Shown: positions 7,544-16,071 of the stretch, in pieces
Position numbering within the stretch: position 1 is the stretch's first letter
Layout of the letters: each line of letters begins with the position of its first letter
Source of the DNA: CALNYS01 sp942490855
GTDB taxonomy: Bacteria; Planctomycetota; Phycisphaerae; Phycisphaerales; UBA1924
Assembly (NCBI GenBank): GCA_942490855.1
Contig: CALNYS010000005.1
Span: 617,883 to 681,882, forward strand
Length of the DNA: 64,000 nucleotides
Reading direction: 5' to 3'
Program-made: the position numbers and the translations under genes
The notes under the pieces: model-generated
What the model saw: only the letters and a program-made list of their open reading frames with translations
The model's database searches: none
Told to the model about the DNA's origin: nothing

Positions 7544-8218
7544 TTAGCCGCGCGCCTTGGCGGCCTTCGACTTGTAGAGGCGGGTCGCGGGGCAGATCTC
7601 AAGGACCCCCCCATTGGCTCCGGGGACAGGCCCCTTCACCAGCAGCAACCCCTCCTCGGGGATGATCCGAATGACGTCGAGCGAGCGGGTGGTCACGCGG
7701 ACATCGCCCATGTGACCGGCCATCCGCTTGCCCTTCTTGATCCGACCGCCCATACCGGCGTTGTTGCCGTGGCCGCCGATGGAACCCGGGGAGCGGTGCT
7801 TCCGCTCAACGCCGTGGCTCGCTTCCTGGCCGCGGAAGCCGTACCGCTTCATGCCGCCCTGGAAACCCTTGCCCTTGCTCTGGCCCGCGATATCGACGTA
7901 CGCGACGCCCTCGAGCGCCGTGACGTCGAGCTCCTGGCCGAGCTCGTACTCGCCGGCGCCCGCCTCGTCGATGCGGAACTCGCGGTGGCGGCGCTGCGGC
8001 GCCACGCCGGCCTTCGCGTCGTGGCCGATCAGCGGGATCGACTGGTTCCGGGCGTTCATCGCGCCGTAACCGATCTGCACCGCCGAGTAGCCGTCGCGCT
8101 CCGTCGTGCGGATCTGGGTGACGAAGCAGGGGCCGACCTTGATCGCGGTCACCGGAGTGGACTTCTCGCCCTCGGTGTACACGCGGGTCATGCCGATTTT
8201 CGTTCCCATGAGCAGCAT
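7544..8218 (-). CDS. rplC: 50S ribosomal protein L3
   Basis: The start chosen is the ATG at 8218 (MLLMGTKIGMTRVYTEG), giving 224 residues; an in-frame ATG at 8299 would add 27 residues that do not look like L3, and ATG at 8209 is also possible. Conserved parts are VTAIKVGPCFVTQI, GKGFQGGMKRYGFRGQEASHGVERKHRSPGSIG and KGKRMAGHMGDVRVTT, including the loop whose Gln is methylated by PrmB in other bacteria. L3 organises the peptidyl transferase centre. Confidence 0.96.
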   Translation of the reverse strand: MLLMGTKIGMTRVYTEGEKSTPVTAIKVGPCFVTQIRTTERDGYSAVQIGYGAMNARNQSIPLIGHDAKAGVAPQRRHREFRIDEAGAGEYELGQELDVTALEGVAYVDIAGQSKGKGFQGGMKRYGFRGQEASHGVERKHRSPGSIGGHGNNAGMGGRIKKGKRMAGHMGDVRVTTRSLDVIRIIPEEGLLLVKGPVPGANGGVLEICPATRLYKSKAAKARG

Positions 8219-8318
8219 GGCGTGGTCCTCGCTCGCTCCGAAGCCTGCTCGGCAGGCCGCGGTCAGTCTCGGTCTCATGAGGCGGGCGACCTTCGCCACG
8301 CCTCAGAGGATCCCGTTC

Positions 8319-8365
8319 GGGGCAGAGCCCCTGAAAAACCAAACGCCCCGCGTTTCCACGGGGCG
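8319..8365 (-). terminator. Terminator or attenuator between rpsJ and rplC
   Basis: On the minus strand a perfect seven-base-pair stem (arms 8359-8365 and 8344-8350, eight-base loop) is followed by TTTGGTTTTTC, the layout of an intrinsic terminator just after rpsJ. Immediately downstream is a second small hairpin, GGGGC-TCT-GCCCC (8319-8331). Since rplC and the rest of the operon have no other obvious promoter, this is more likely a partial terminator or attenuator than a complete stop. Confidence 0.6.
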
Positions 8366-8381
8366 ATGACGAAACAGGCCG

Positions 8382-8690
8382 TCAGGCCTTGATCTTGACG
8401 AACACGCCGGCGGGGACGACGAGGCGGTTGAGAGCCTCCACCGTTCGCGCATTGGGCTCAACGATGTCGATGATCCGCTTGTGCGTGCGGATCTCGAACT
8501 GCTCGCGAGACTTCTTGTCGATGTGCGGGCCACGGAGAACCGTGTAACGCTCGATGCGGGTGGGAAGCGGGACCGGGCCAGCCACTCGCGCGTTGGTGCG
8601 CTTGGCGTGATCGACGATCTCTTTGGCAGAGGCGTCGAGGGCCTGATGGTCGTAGGCTTCCATTCGGATTCGGATTTTGCCGCCGGTCAT
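8382..8690 (-). CDS. rpsJ: 30S ribosomal protein S10
   Basis: The product is 102 residues with KIRIRMEAYDHQALDASAKEIVDHAKRT, PLPTRIERYTVLRGPHIDKKSREQFE and THKRIIDIVEP, the full S10 pattern including the loop that contacts NusB and NusG in other bacteria. It is the first gene of the operon, with a promoter and about 190-base leader upstream. No str-operon genes (rpsL, rpsG, fusA, tuf) precede it. Confidence 0.97.
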   Translation of the reverse strand: MTGGKIRIRMEAYDHQALDASAKEIVDHAKRTNARVAGPVPLPTRIERYTVLRGPHIDKKSREQFEIRTHKRIIDIVEPNARTVEALNRLVVPAGVFVKIKA

Positions 8691-8733
8691 GCGAATCCAG
8701 ACCTCACTGCCCAGCAGGGCCAGTCCACGAAAG

Positions 8734-8776
8734 ACGCCGGTTCACCAGAGAAGCCCGTTGCGTCTCTGACCGGCGT
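8734..8776 (-). promoter_or_regulatory. Structured leader hairpin of the rpsJ operon
   Basis: Two nested perfect arms, eight bases (8734-8741 with 8769-8776) and five bases (8746-8750 with 8764-8768), would fold into one long interrupted hairpin in the rpsJ leader transcript. It has no T-run. In E. coli the corresponding S10 leader is an L4 target; here this is only a candidate based on position. Confidence 0.45.
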
Positions 8777-8884
8777 TGCGCCGAAACACAGGATGTGACG
8801 CCAGCCCCACCATGGGAGACGCCCCGTCGCGAAACGCCCCATAGGAGCGCACAAACGCGATACGCCCCGAGGGGCGAGCCGGAG

Positions 8885-8912
8885 AATGTAAACGATTGGT
8901 CAGCGGTGTCAA
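8885..8912 (-). promoter_or_regulatory. Candidate sigma-70-type promoter of the S10-spc operon
   Basis: On the minus strand a perfect -35 box TTGACA (8907-8912) is followed after 16 bases by TACATT (8885-8890), four of six matches to the -10 box. The predicted start lies near 8878, leaving a leader of about 188 bases before rpsJ. The rest of 8691-9077 holds no gene I can support. Confidence 0.7.
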
Positions 8913-9077
8913 CCCGAGCGACCCCGGGCCTTGAGAAAAGAATGGCCGATAGATTCCCGGCCCCACCGCCCCTACGCCTCAAAAAACCGCTCTCCCCGCA
9001 CACACCCCCTCAAGGGCCGCGCCCGCCCGTCCCGATGAGGCTAGCGTCCGATGATCCAACCCCACGGAGCCTTATCT

Positions 9078-10508
9078 ATGCGCCTCGCCCTGGCCTTGAC
9101 CGCCCTCCTCCTCCTCGCCGCCGTGCCGGCCGCGGCTCAGAAGAACCAGCGCGTGCGCACCGGGCCCGACGAGATCGCCGGCGTCCCCTTCTCTGACGTC
9201 CCCTACCGCGTCGAGTCCATGGGTCTCTCCCTCCGGCTCCCCGAGGGCGCCACCATCTCGAGCACCTCCACCGCCGACGGCGTGCGCTCCTTCCTCGTCT
9301 CCCCCGCCAACAACTCCTGGCTCCTCCGCGTCCTCGCCCCGCGCGTCGCCGACCCCGCGCTCGACGCCGCCGGCGTCGTCGATTCCATGGTCAACGAGAT
9401 CCTCGATCCCGCCGGCGACCGCGCCACCATGGACCGGATGTCCCTGCAAACAAAGGACGGGCGCAAGCGCGTCTTCGACCGCCTCGACGAACTCCAGACC
9501 TCGTCCGCGACCGGCGCCCGCTTCTACGTCGGGGTCAAGCAGAGCTCGGGCGCCGAGCTCGTCACCGGCTACACCGTCTTCCGCCCCGCCCCCGGACAGC
9601 TCCTCGTCTTCGAGATTAACTGCATGGGCGCGGAGTTCATGCGCGTGCGTTCCATCTACGAAGCGATCATCGCCGCCTCCGAGATCGCCGACCCCACCGA
9701 GCTCGCCAGCCGGCGCGCCGCCGGCGTCACCGCGGGCGAGACCCTCCTGGCCGACCTCGACGCCGAGACCATCTCCTCCTACCTCCGCGACGCCCCCGAG
9801 TGGCGACGCCTCTACCGCCCCGGCCCCACCGGACGCTGGAGCGACGACACCGAGGTCGCCTACCAGTCCATCGAGATCAAAAAGGGCCAGCGCGGCGACC
9901 TCGCCACCGGGCGCACCTCCCGCAGCTGGTCCGCCGCCGACCGCGAGAAGGGCTTCGTCGCGACCGTCGTCGCCCGCTACCTCGACGGCGACCAAACCGT
10001 CGACATCCTCTCCTCCTACTTCCTCTCCCTCGACGGGGAAAGCGAGACCTGGTCCGTGCGCATGCGCCTCAGCGATCAGTTCGAATCACTGAACTGGACC
10101 GAGACCGGCGTCCGCGCCAAGGACCAGATCCGCGTCACCATCGCCCAGCCCGACGGCGAGGTCACCGAAAAAGCCTGGCCCGTCCCCCCCACCGGCTACC
10201 TCTCCCACGTCGAGGCACTTCTCCTCCCGCGCATCCTCGCCAAGCGTTCCATCGAAGGCGAGTTCGCGTACTACCGCTACAACACCCAGCTCGGCGAGCT
10301 CACGCTCCGTCGCGACGTCTTCGAAGGCACGCCCGACGGCTGGCGCCTCACCTCCCGCCCCCACGAAGACGCCCCCGACGAGATCCTCGAACTCTCCACC
10401 GCCGGCGACGTCGTCACGCAGCGCCTCAGCGACGACATCCGAGGCAAGCCCCTCGGCCGCAAGGAAATCGCCAGCATCTGGCGCCACAAGGGCCTGCCGC
10501 TGGACTGA
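9078..10508 (+). CDS. Secreted protein of unknown function
   Basis: The ATG at 9078 is preceded by GGAG eight bases upstream and gives a 476-residue protein with a clear signal peptide (MRLALALTALLLLAAVPAAAQ). An earlier in-frame ATG at 9051 would bury the signal and is rejected. The mature part is mixed alpha/beta with no repeat, no transmembrane segment and no catalytic motif I recognise; phrases such as SWLLRVLAPRV and ATGARFYVGVKQSSGAELVTGYTVFRP suggest a beta-rich fold. It stands alone between the ribosomal promoter and a repeat region. Function is not assigned. Confidence 0.8.
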   Translation: MRLALALTALLLLAAVPAAAQKNQRVRTGPDEIAGVPFSDVPYRVESMGLSLRLPEGATISSTSTADGVRSFLVSPANNSWLLRVLAPRVADPALDAAGVVDSMVNEILDPAGDRATMDRMSLQTKDGRKRVFDRLDELQTSSATGARFYVGVKQSSGAELVTGYTVFRPAPGQLLVFEINCMGAEFMRVRSIYEAIIAASEIADPTELASRRAAGVTAGETLLADLDAETISSYLRDAPEWRRLYRPGPTGRWSDDTEVAYQSIEIKKGQRGDLATGRTSRSWSAADREKGFVATVVARYLDGDQTVDILSSYFLSLDGESETWSVRMRLSDQFESLNWTETGVRAKDQIRVTIAQPDGEVTEKAWPVPPTGYLSHVEALLLPRILAKRSIEGEFAYYRYNTQLGELTLRRDVFEGTPDGWRLTSRPHEDAPDEILELSTAGDVVTQRLSDDIRGKPLGRKEIASIWRHKGLPLD

Positions 10509-10552
10509 TCCAGCAACGCCACGGGTACCGGCAACACCACGATCGCCCGCCT

Positions 10553-10905
10553 CCCTCCCTCGCCCCATCTCCGATGGGGAGAAGGCCAGGGTGAGGGGCC
10601 ACACCCAAACGCGAGCGCAGCGAGCATCCCCAACTCCCCCTCTCCCCGAGGGAGAGGGGTAAGGGGAGAGGGAGCGGCGACTGACGGCGCGCAGCGTTTT
10701 GCTTTCAATGTCGCGCGCAACACTCCCTCTCCCCAACCCTCCCCCTCGGGGGGAGGGGGCCGGAGTCCGATCCGCTTCTGAGCGCACAACAACAGCACCA
10801 CCTCCACCCTCGCCCCATCTCCGATGGGGAGAGGGCAGGGGTGAGGGGTCAAATTCAAAGCGAGCGCAGCGAGCATCCTCAACTCCCGCTCTCCCCGCGG
10901 GAGAG
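10553..10905. repeat. Tandem intergenic palindromic repeat units
   Basis: Two copies of a unit of about 110 bases lie in the 10,509-10,914 gap. Each has the perfect hairpin CCCCATC-TCC-GATGGGG (10563-10579 and 10813-10829), then a GTGAGGGG segment, the phrase GCGAGCGCAGCGAGCATCC, and a second C-rich/G-rich hairpin (CTCTCCCC...GGGGAGAG type). Between them is a third CCCTCCCCCTC...GGGGG hairpin. This looks like a REP-type repeat family. The gap lies between a plus-strand and a minus-strand gene (convergent), so the hairpins could also end both transcripts. No coding function is seen. Confidence 0.75.
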
Positions 10906-10914
10906 GCAGCGGAG

Positions 10915-11886
10915 TTAGTACACCTCGAGGAACACCCGCCGCGTCGGCTTGATGTCGCGGTGGATCATCCGCCGGTCCCAGGTGTCCACGCCCGCGAGGG
11001 TTTCGTCGTCGCAGACGAGGTACGGCTCGCGCGCCATCGGCGGGAGCTGGCGCGCCAGCTCCTGGAAGACGCCAAGCTCCATCCCCGCGATGCCGCAGAC
11101 GTACACCAGCCCGCGGGGCGAGCTCAGGATCGGCACGAGCTCGTCGCGGTGCGTCGCTAATCGCTGCTGCACGTACACGCCGCGCCCCCCGCCGCCTGTG
11201 CTGTCGCCCTCGGGCTCGCGGCTGATCGCGGTGATGTACCGGAAGTTCTCGTGCTCCTCGTCGAGGCGCATGAAGACGTCGTCGTAGAGCAGGTCCGTGC
11301 GGTAGGGCGCGCCCATGACCAGCGCGATCTTTGACTCCACGCCCGCCGCGAGCAGCTCCGTGATCATGCCGCGGAAGGGCGCGATGCCCGTGCCTGTCGC
11401 GAAGAAGACGTAGTCGTGCTCCTCGAGGCGCGCCGGGAGCAGGAACCGCTTGCCGTTGGGCCCCGAGACCAGCACCTCGTCGCCCTCGTCGAGATCACAG
11501 AGGTAGTTCGACGCGACGCCGGTAAAGAGCCGCCCGGTGTCCCAGTGCTCGTCGATCGTGCGCTTCACCGTAGTCGCAAGGATTGTCCCCGCGCCGTCCT
11601 CGCCGGCCGTGGGCGACGCGATCGAGTACAGCCGCACCTTGTGCGGGCGCCCGCGTTCGTCCTCGCCCGGCGGGATCACGCCGAAGGACTGCCCGGCGCG
11701 AAACCCCCCTTCCAGCGGCGTGCCCGAGACGTCGAGCTCGACGTGGCGCACGAACCCGGCGGCCTTCTTGGAACGGGTGCAGACCTCGTTGCGGACCACG
11801 CGCGCACGGACCGGTTCGTTCGGGCGCACGAGGTGCATCGAGACGTCGGGGAAGTCGATCGAGACGGGAGGGTTGGCAGCAGTCAT
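10915..11886 (-). CDS. Ferredoxin-NADP(+) reductase, plant type
   Basis: This 323-residue flavoenzyme transfers electrons between NADP(H) and ferredoxin or flavodoxin. Visible motifs are RLYSIAS (residues 85-91, FAD binding), GVASNYLCDL (123-132), GTGIAPFRG (165-173, pyrophosphate of NADP), VYVCGIAGME near 270, and the C-terminal FLEVY with the terminal Tyr that stacks on the flavin in plastidic-type reductases. No signal peptide is present, so it is cytoplasmic. It is a single gene; the nearest neighbour upstream (minus strand) is a lipoprotein gene. Direction of electron flow cannot be told from sequence. Confidence 0.88.
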   Translation of the reverse strand: MTAANPPVSIDFPDVSMHLVRPNEPVRARVVRNEVCTRSKKAAGFVRHVELDVSGTPLEGGFRAGQSFGVIPPGEDERGRPHKVRLYSIASPTAGEDGAGTILATTVKRTIDEHWDTGRLFTGVASNYLCDLDEGDEVLVSGPNGKRFLLPARLEEHDYVFFATGTGIAPFRGMITELLAAGVESKIALVMGAPYRTDLLYDDVFMRLDEEHENFRYITAISREPEGDSTGGGGRGVYVQQRLATHRDELVPILSSPRGLVYVCGIAGMELGVFQELARQLPPMAREPYLVCDDETLAGVDTWDRRMIHRDIKPTRRVFLEVY

Positions 11887-11910
11887 CAGGAGAGGATAGG
11901 CGCCCCGCGC

Positions 11911-13248
11911 TCAGCCGCCGGCCGCGCCGTCGGTCGTCGCGCCGGAGCCCTCGCCCGCGGCCCGGAGTTCGAGCCGGTTCGCGAGGTCGCGGAGGCGGTC
12001 GGCGTGGGGCCCGCGGGCGCCGCGCGAGAAGCCCGACGCGGCCTGCTGGTAGGCGTCCCGCGCTTCGTTCATGAAGCCCTCGGCGGCGTCCCGGGCCTCC
12101 TTGGCCCGCGACTGCAGCTCGCCGGCGAACGCCAAGCGGGGCTCCATCTGCGACAGGGCGTCGAGCACGTCGCTGTACCGCTCGGCGCTCCCGCTCCTGG
12201 CGAGCGCGAGCGAGGCCTGCCCGTGCTGGGCCGTCGCGAGCCAGAGCCCGCTCGCCCCGTCCGAGGACGCGGCCCGCAGGCTCGACTGGGCTTTGGAGAA
12301 CGCCGCGGCCGCGGCCGCGTACGCCGGCTCGAGCTCGTCGGTCCGGAACGTGCTGAGTTCGTCGAGGAGGCCCTCGAGACGCGACGCGGCGACGTTCGCC
12401 TGCTCGCGGTCCACCTGGGCCGTGCGCGCGTGGCGGGCGCCCCGCTCCTGGAGCGACTCGCGCGACGCGCGGAGGAGCTCGACGAGCCCCTCGGCCCCGC
12501 TGATCCGTCGGTCGAGCTCTTCGATGGTCGGGCGGAGCTGCGCGGCCTGCGCCTCGAGGTCCGACGCCCGCGCGAGGACGCTGTCCGCGTCGCGCTGCGC
12601 GCCGAACGCGTCGCGGATCGCGGCGAGGCGTTCGTCCCCGTCGAGTGTGATCGAGCCGTCGCGCAGGGAGATCTCGCGCTCGCGGAGGGTCCGGACCTCG
12701 TCCCGTGCGGCCGCGGCGGCGTTCTCGAGCCCGCTCAGGCGGACGCCGATCGCGTCGCGCTCCTCGATGAGCGCCGTACGCTCGCGCTGCGCCGTGCTGA
12801 TCGCCTCGTCGATGTCGCTCACGCTCTCGTCGGGCGTGTAGGAGCCGGCGGCGTCCGCCCGCGCGTGACGCCAGGCGTAGAGACGCCCGGCGAGCGACTG
12901 GGCTTCCGCGATCATCGAGCCGGCCTCGACCTCGAGCCGCTCGGCCCGCGTCATCGACGCCTCGGCGTCGCCCAGGTGCGTCTGTCCCTCGATCAGCTTC
13001 GCGGCGCCGCGCACGTCGTCGTTCGCGAGCGCCGGCGCCAGCGTCTGGCGGATCTGCTTGTTGATGCTCTCGACGGACTCGACCGGGGGCGGGGGCGAAC
13101 CCGCGTGCAGCGCCACGAGCGACGCCTGCGCGTCCTCGAGCGCGCGGGACGCCTCGGCGCTGTCGTCGCACCCGCCGAGCAGGGCGCCCGCACCGCAGGC
13201 GAGCGAGAGGGCGATGATTCGACGGGCGACGGTCTGGCGTGAGCGCAT
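11911..13248 (-). CDS. Coiled-coil lipoprotein of unknown function
   Basis: The 445-residue protein begins with a lipoprotein signal ending LLGGC (lipobox, Cys about 27), followed by long Ala/Glu/Arg-rich heptad stretches (for example RLSGLENAAAAARDEVRTL, DLEAQAAQLRPTIEELDRR) that predict several long coiled coils. It should be membrane-anchored outside the cytoplasm. There is no enzymatic motif. A 608-residue open frame on the opposite strand (11416-13242) is a GC-bias shadow. It may be a structural or tethering protein, but this is speculation. Confidence 0.8.
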   Translation of the reverse strand: MRSRQTVARRIIALSLACGAGALLGGCDDSAEASRALEDAQASLVALHAGSPPPPVESVESINKQIRQTLAPALANDDVRGAAKLIEGQTHLGDAEASMTRAERLEVEAGSMIAEAQSLAGRLYAWRHARADAAGSYTPDESVSDIDEAISTAQRERTALIEERDAIGVRLSGLENAAAAARDEVRTLREREISLRDGSITLDGDERLAAIRDAFGAQRDADSVLARASDLEAQAAQLRPTIEELDRRISGAEGLVELLRASRESLQERGARHARTAQVDREQANVAASRLEGLLDELSTFRTDELEPAYAAAAAAFSKAQSSLRAASSDGASGLWLATAQHGQASLALARSGSAERYSDVLDALSQMEPRLAFAGELQSRAKEARDAAEGFMNEARDAYQQAASGFSRGARGPHADRLRDLANRLELRAAGEGSGATTDGAAGG

Positions 13249-13333
13249 GGGCTTGGGTCCTTCTGGCGTCGGGCGGGGCGTTCAGGCTGGGCGGAGAGAA
13301 TAGCAGAGGGCGGCGGGCCCTCGCGCCCCCGGA

Positions 13334-14584
13334 TCAGCGTTCCTGATCCAGCGGTTCGTCCGCCTCGTCGCCCGCGAGCGGGGCCTCGGGGGTCAGGTTG
13401 GGGGGCTCGTAGGCGATCGGGACGTCCGGGCGCGGGCGGATCATCGCGTTGATCCAGTCCACCCCCTGGCGGAACCGGAGCACGTCCCGCGAGCGGAACG
13501 CCGGGCGCCACCCGTTCGCCTCGGGGTGGGGGTACGACGAGACCGGGCGGGGCAGCCCCAGCTGGAGCAGCGGGGACTCGCCCGGGCGGTCGTAGTCGAT
13601 CAGCGGCTCGCCCCCCGGCAGGCGGAACCGGTCGAGGATGATGAAGTTCGTCAGCGCCGTCGTTTCGGAGAAGGGGCGCTTGTTAAAGAGGTGCGGCGGC
13701 GGCGCGTCCGTCCCGCCGTGGCAGCTCGTCGACGCGCAGCTGCGGGTCAGCCACGCGCCCGCGAGATGGTCGCGGAAGAGCGCGAGCGAGTTCGGGAGCT
13801 CGAGGACTTTGACGTCGGTGTAGAGCTCGCGCGCGCGCAGGCGGAACATCAGCTCGAGGATCTCCGTCGGGTTCTTCCGGTAGAACCCGCGGCGCTCGGC
13901 CTCGGTGCGGGGCATCCCCGCGGCCCCGGCGTACTCGCTCATGAACCGCTCGACCGTGTCCCGGTCGATCAGCACGCGGGGCGGGTCGCTCAGGTCCAGC
14001 TCGTACACCTTCAGGAGGTTGACCTGCTCGTCGCTGAGCAGCGGGAACGCGCCGGCTTCGAACCGCCCGGGCGCCGAGACCTGGGGCGTCGGGGTGGGCG
14101 TGTCGCCGCGGGCCGGCCTCGCGCCCTCGGCCCGATCGCGGAGCACGATGCGCTGGTCGAGCAGGCGGCTCATCCGCGCCGCGTCCGGGTTCGTCGGCTC
14201 GCGGTCGAGGACCGTGTCGAGCTCGTGGCGCGCTTCGCCCAGGAGGCCCTCGCCGATGAGCCACTCGCACAGCAGGAGCAGGCGGGGCGTGTCGTCGTCG
14301 TCGATGATCGCCCGCATCGAGCGGTAGCGTTCGCTCGGGGTGCGCCGCCGGGTGACCCGCTCGACGTGCTCGGTGCGCACGGTCGTGTCCACCCCCGCGA
14401 CGCGGATCACAAGCCCGCTCGCGTCGCGGGAGACCAGCTCGCCGTAGATCGAGTCGCCGGTGGTCAGGACGACGACCACCGGGTCGCCGGGCTCAACGCT
14501 GGATTGCTGCGCCCGGGCCGGGGCTCCTGCGCCGAGAGCCACCAGAACGAGCAACACGATGGATCGGAGCAAGGGACGATGCAT
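13334..14584 (-). CDS. Secreted protein with a CX4CH heme-like motif
   Basis: Using the ATG at 14584 the product is 416 residues with a signal peptide (MHRPLLRSIVLLVLVALGAGAPARAQ). Residues after it (GDPVVVVLTTGDSIYGELVSRDASGLVIRV) look like a small Sm-like or SH3-like barrel. Near residue 280 is SCASTSCHGG, which has Cys-x4-Cys-His where c-type cytochromes normally have CxxCH; planctomycete cytochrome-like proteins often have such C-rich SCHGG segments. Covalent heme binding is plausible but unproven because the spacing is non-standard. An in-frame upstream ATG (14677) overlaps the fapA gene and is unlikely. Confidence 0.75.
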   Translation of the reverse strand: MHRPLLRSIVLLVLVALGAGAPARAQQSSVEPGDPVVVVLTTGDSIYGELVSRDASGLVIRVAGVDTTVRTEHVERVTRRRTPSERYRSMRAIIDDDDTPRLLLLCEWLIGEGLLGEARHELDTVLDREPTNPDAARMSRLLDQRIVLRDRAEGARPARGDTPTPTPQVSAPGRFEAGAFPLLSDEQVNLLKVYELDLSDPPRVLIDRDTVERFMSEYAGAAGMPRTEAERRGFYRKNPTEILELMFRLRARELYTDVKVLELPNSLALFRDHLAGAWLTRSCASTSCHGGTDAPPPHLFNKRPFSETTALTNFIILDRFRLPGGEPLIDYDRPGESPLLQLGLPRPVSSYPHPEANGWRPAFRSRDVLRFRQGVDWINAMIRPRPDVPIAYEPPNLTPEAPLAGDEADEPLDQER

Positions 14585-14627
14585 GGCGGCGATTGTGACC
14601 CGGGCGCGCAGGCACGTCCAGCGGACG

Positions 14628-16058
14628 TCACGCCGCGTGAGTGGAACCGTCGCGCTGTCGAACGTCCGCTTGGTCACTCAGGTCCGTTTCCGACTCCGTC
14701 GTCAGGTCGATGATCACCGGGCGCCCCTGGGCCCCCAGAGTGATCCGCACGGGCCCGCGGATCGGATCCGGGAAATCCACTTCGTAGCCACCGATCGAGA
14801 GTGTGACGCCCCGGTGGAGCGTGCGCGCGACGCTCAGGGCCGCGTCGGTGTACCGGTCGGTCACGCCCCGCAGGCGTTCCCACGCGGCCCCGATGCGCGT
14901 GCGCATCGACCCGTAGCTCGCCAGCGAGAACTCCAGCTCGGTCATCAGATCCGCCTGGCTCTCGGTCAGCGTCGGGGCACAGCGGCGGAGCGTGTCGTAG
15001 TGATGGCGCGTCTTCGCCTCGGCCGAATCGACCGCCTCGCCCATCGCGTCGAGCTTCGGGGAGAGGGTCTCGAAGTCACGGAGGGCCCCGAGGACCACCC
15101 GCGTGGCCCCCCCGCCGGGCGAGCCGAGCTCCCCGAGCTCGCAGGCGCCGCCGACCGAGCACACCCCGCCGCGGAGCGCGCCGCGCGGGCATCGGAGCCA
15201 CCCGCCGACGGTCAGCTCGCAGTCGGTGATCTCGCGCTGGATCTCGGCGTGACGCCCCACGACCACCATGGCGCTCTCGAGGTACCGCGCCCGCACGTCG
15301 CGCTCGACGAGCACGCTCGCGCGTCTGCGGCCGTTGACGCCGCCGTCGAGCGCCCCGTCGGCGCCCGCGACGATGCGCGCCGCGCCGATCAGCCCGTTGA
15401 TGGTCACGGTGCCCGTCGCGTGGACGCTCAGCCCGTCCGCGACGTCGCCGCCGACGGCGATATCGCCGTCGAAGTCAACGTTCCCCCCGCCCGCGCCCAC
15501 GTCGCCCTCGATATCGAGGCGCGTGGAGACGCGCAGCGTCCCGTTGTCGAAAAAGACCGCGCCCGCCCTTGTCGCGAAGAGCCCGCCGCCCTCGCCAGCC
15601 CGCACCGAATCGTCGTGCCCGAACCGCATCGGTTCGCCGTGGCGCGCCGTGATCGCCCCGCCGTGCACGTCGCGCCCGTCAACCCCCGCGCTGGGCGGCA
15701 TCGCCCGCGCGATGAGCTCGCCCTCCGCGACCCGGGGGTGAACGCCGGAGCGCTCGAACGACCCCGACGGGGCGCACGAGTCCGACCAGACCAAGCGCCC
15801 GTCCTCGCCGTGGCGCGCGGGGTCCCCGTTCGCGACGATGATCCGGTGCGCCTGCTCGGGATGCGCGCCGAACGCGGTCAGCAGCACCTCGACGGCGGTG
15901 TGCGAGTCGGCGTCGAGCACCAGCCCCCGCTCCCGCAGGAACGACAGCACCGTCTCGAGGTCGCTCCCCGACGGCTGGGCCCCCGGCGCGATCGACAGCG
16001 TCGCGATCGTCGCGTCGTCGTTGAGCTCGAGCCTGAGTGTGTCTGCGAGTCGCGTCAT
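14628..16058 (-). CDS. FapA family protein (DUF342)
   Basis: This 476-residue protein has the repeated beta-helical DUF342 pattern: GVDGRDVHGGAITARHGEP, then VFFDNGTLRVSTRLDIEGDVGAGGGNVDFDGDIAVGGDV and ATGTVTINGLIGAARIVAGA, followed by a C-terminal helical part. It is cytoplasmic (no signal). Family members are polymer- or flagella-associated in other bacteria, with no agreed activity. It is followed by cheY after 13 bases and cheX, so a role in signalling or surface motility is a reasonable inference. Confidence 0.82.
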   Translation of the reverse strand: MTRLADTLRLELNDDATIATLSIAPGAQPSGSDLETVLSFLRERGLVLDADSHTAVEVLLTAFGAHPEQAHRIIVANGDPARHGEDGRLVWSDSCAPSGSFERSGVHPRVAEGELIARAMPPSAGVDGRDVHGGAITARHGEPMRFGHDDSVRAGEGGGLFATRAGAVFFDNGTLRVSTRLDIEGDVGAGGGNVDFDGDIAVGGDVADGLSVHATGTVTINGLIGAARIVAGADGALDGGVNGRRRASVLVERDVRARYLESAMVVVGRHAEIQREITDCELTVGGWLRCPRGALRGGVCSVGGACELGELGSPGGGATRVVLGALRDFETLSPKLDAMGEAVDSAEAKTRHHYDTLRRCAPTLTESQADLMTELEFSLASYGSMRTRIGAAWERLRGVTDRYTDAALSVARTLHRGVTLSIGGYEVDFPDPIRGPVRITLGAQGRPVIIDLTTESETDLSDQADVRQRDGSTHAA

Positions 16059-16071
16059 CCACGCCCCCTCA

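Noticed and set aside
8704..9003. Open frames on the minus strand upstream of rpsJ
   Set aside because: They cover the promoter and leader and have no protein-like sequence.
11416..13242. 608-residue open frame on the opposite strand of the coiled-coil lipoprotein
   Set aside because: Composition is Arg/Glu/Gly-rich with no motif, and the opposite strand has a lipoprotein signal and coiled coils. High GC removes stop codons in the shadow frame.
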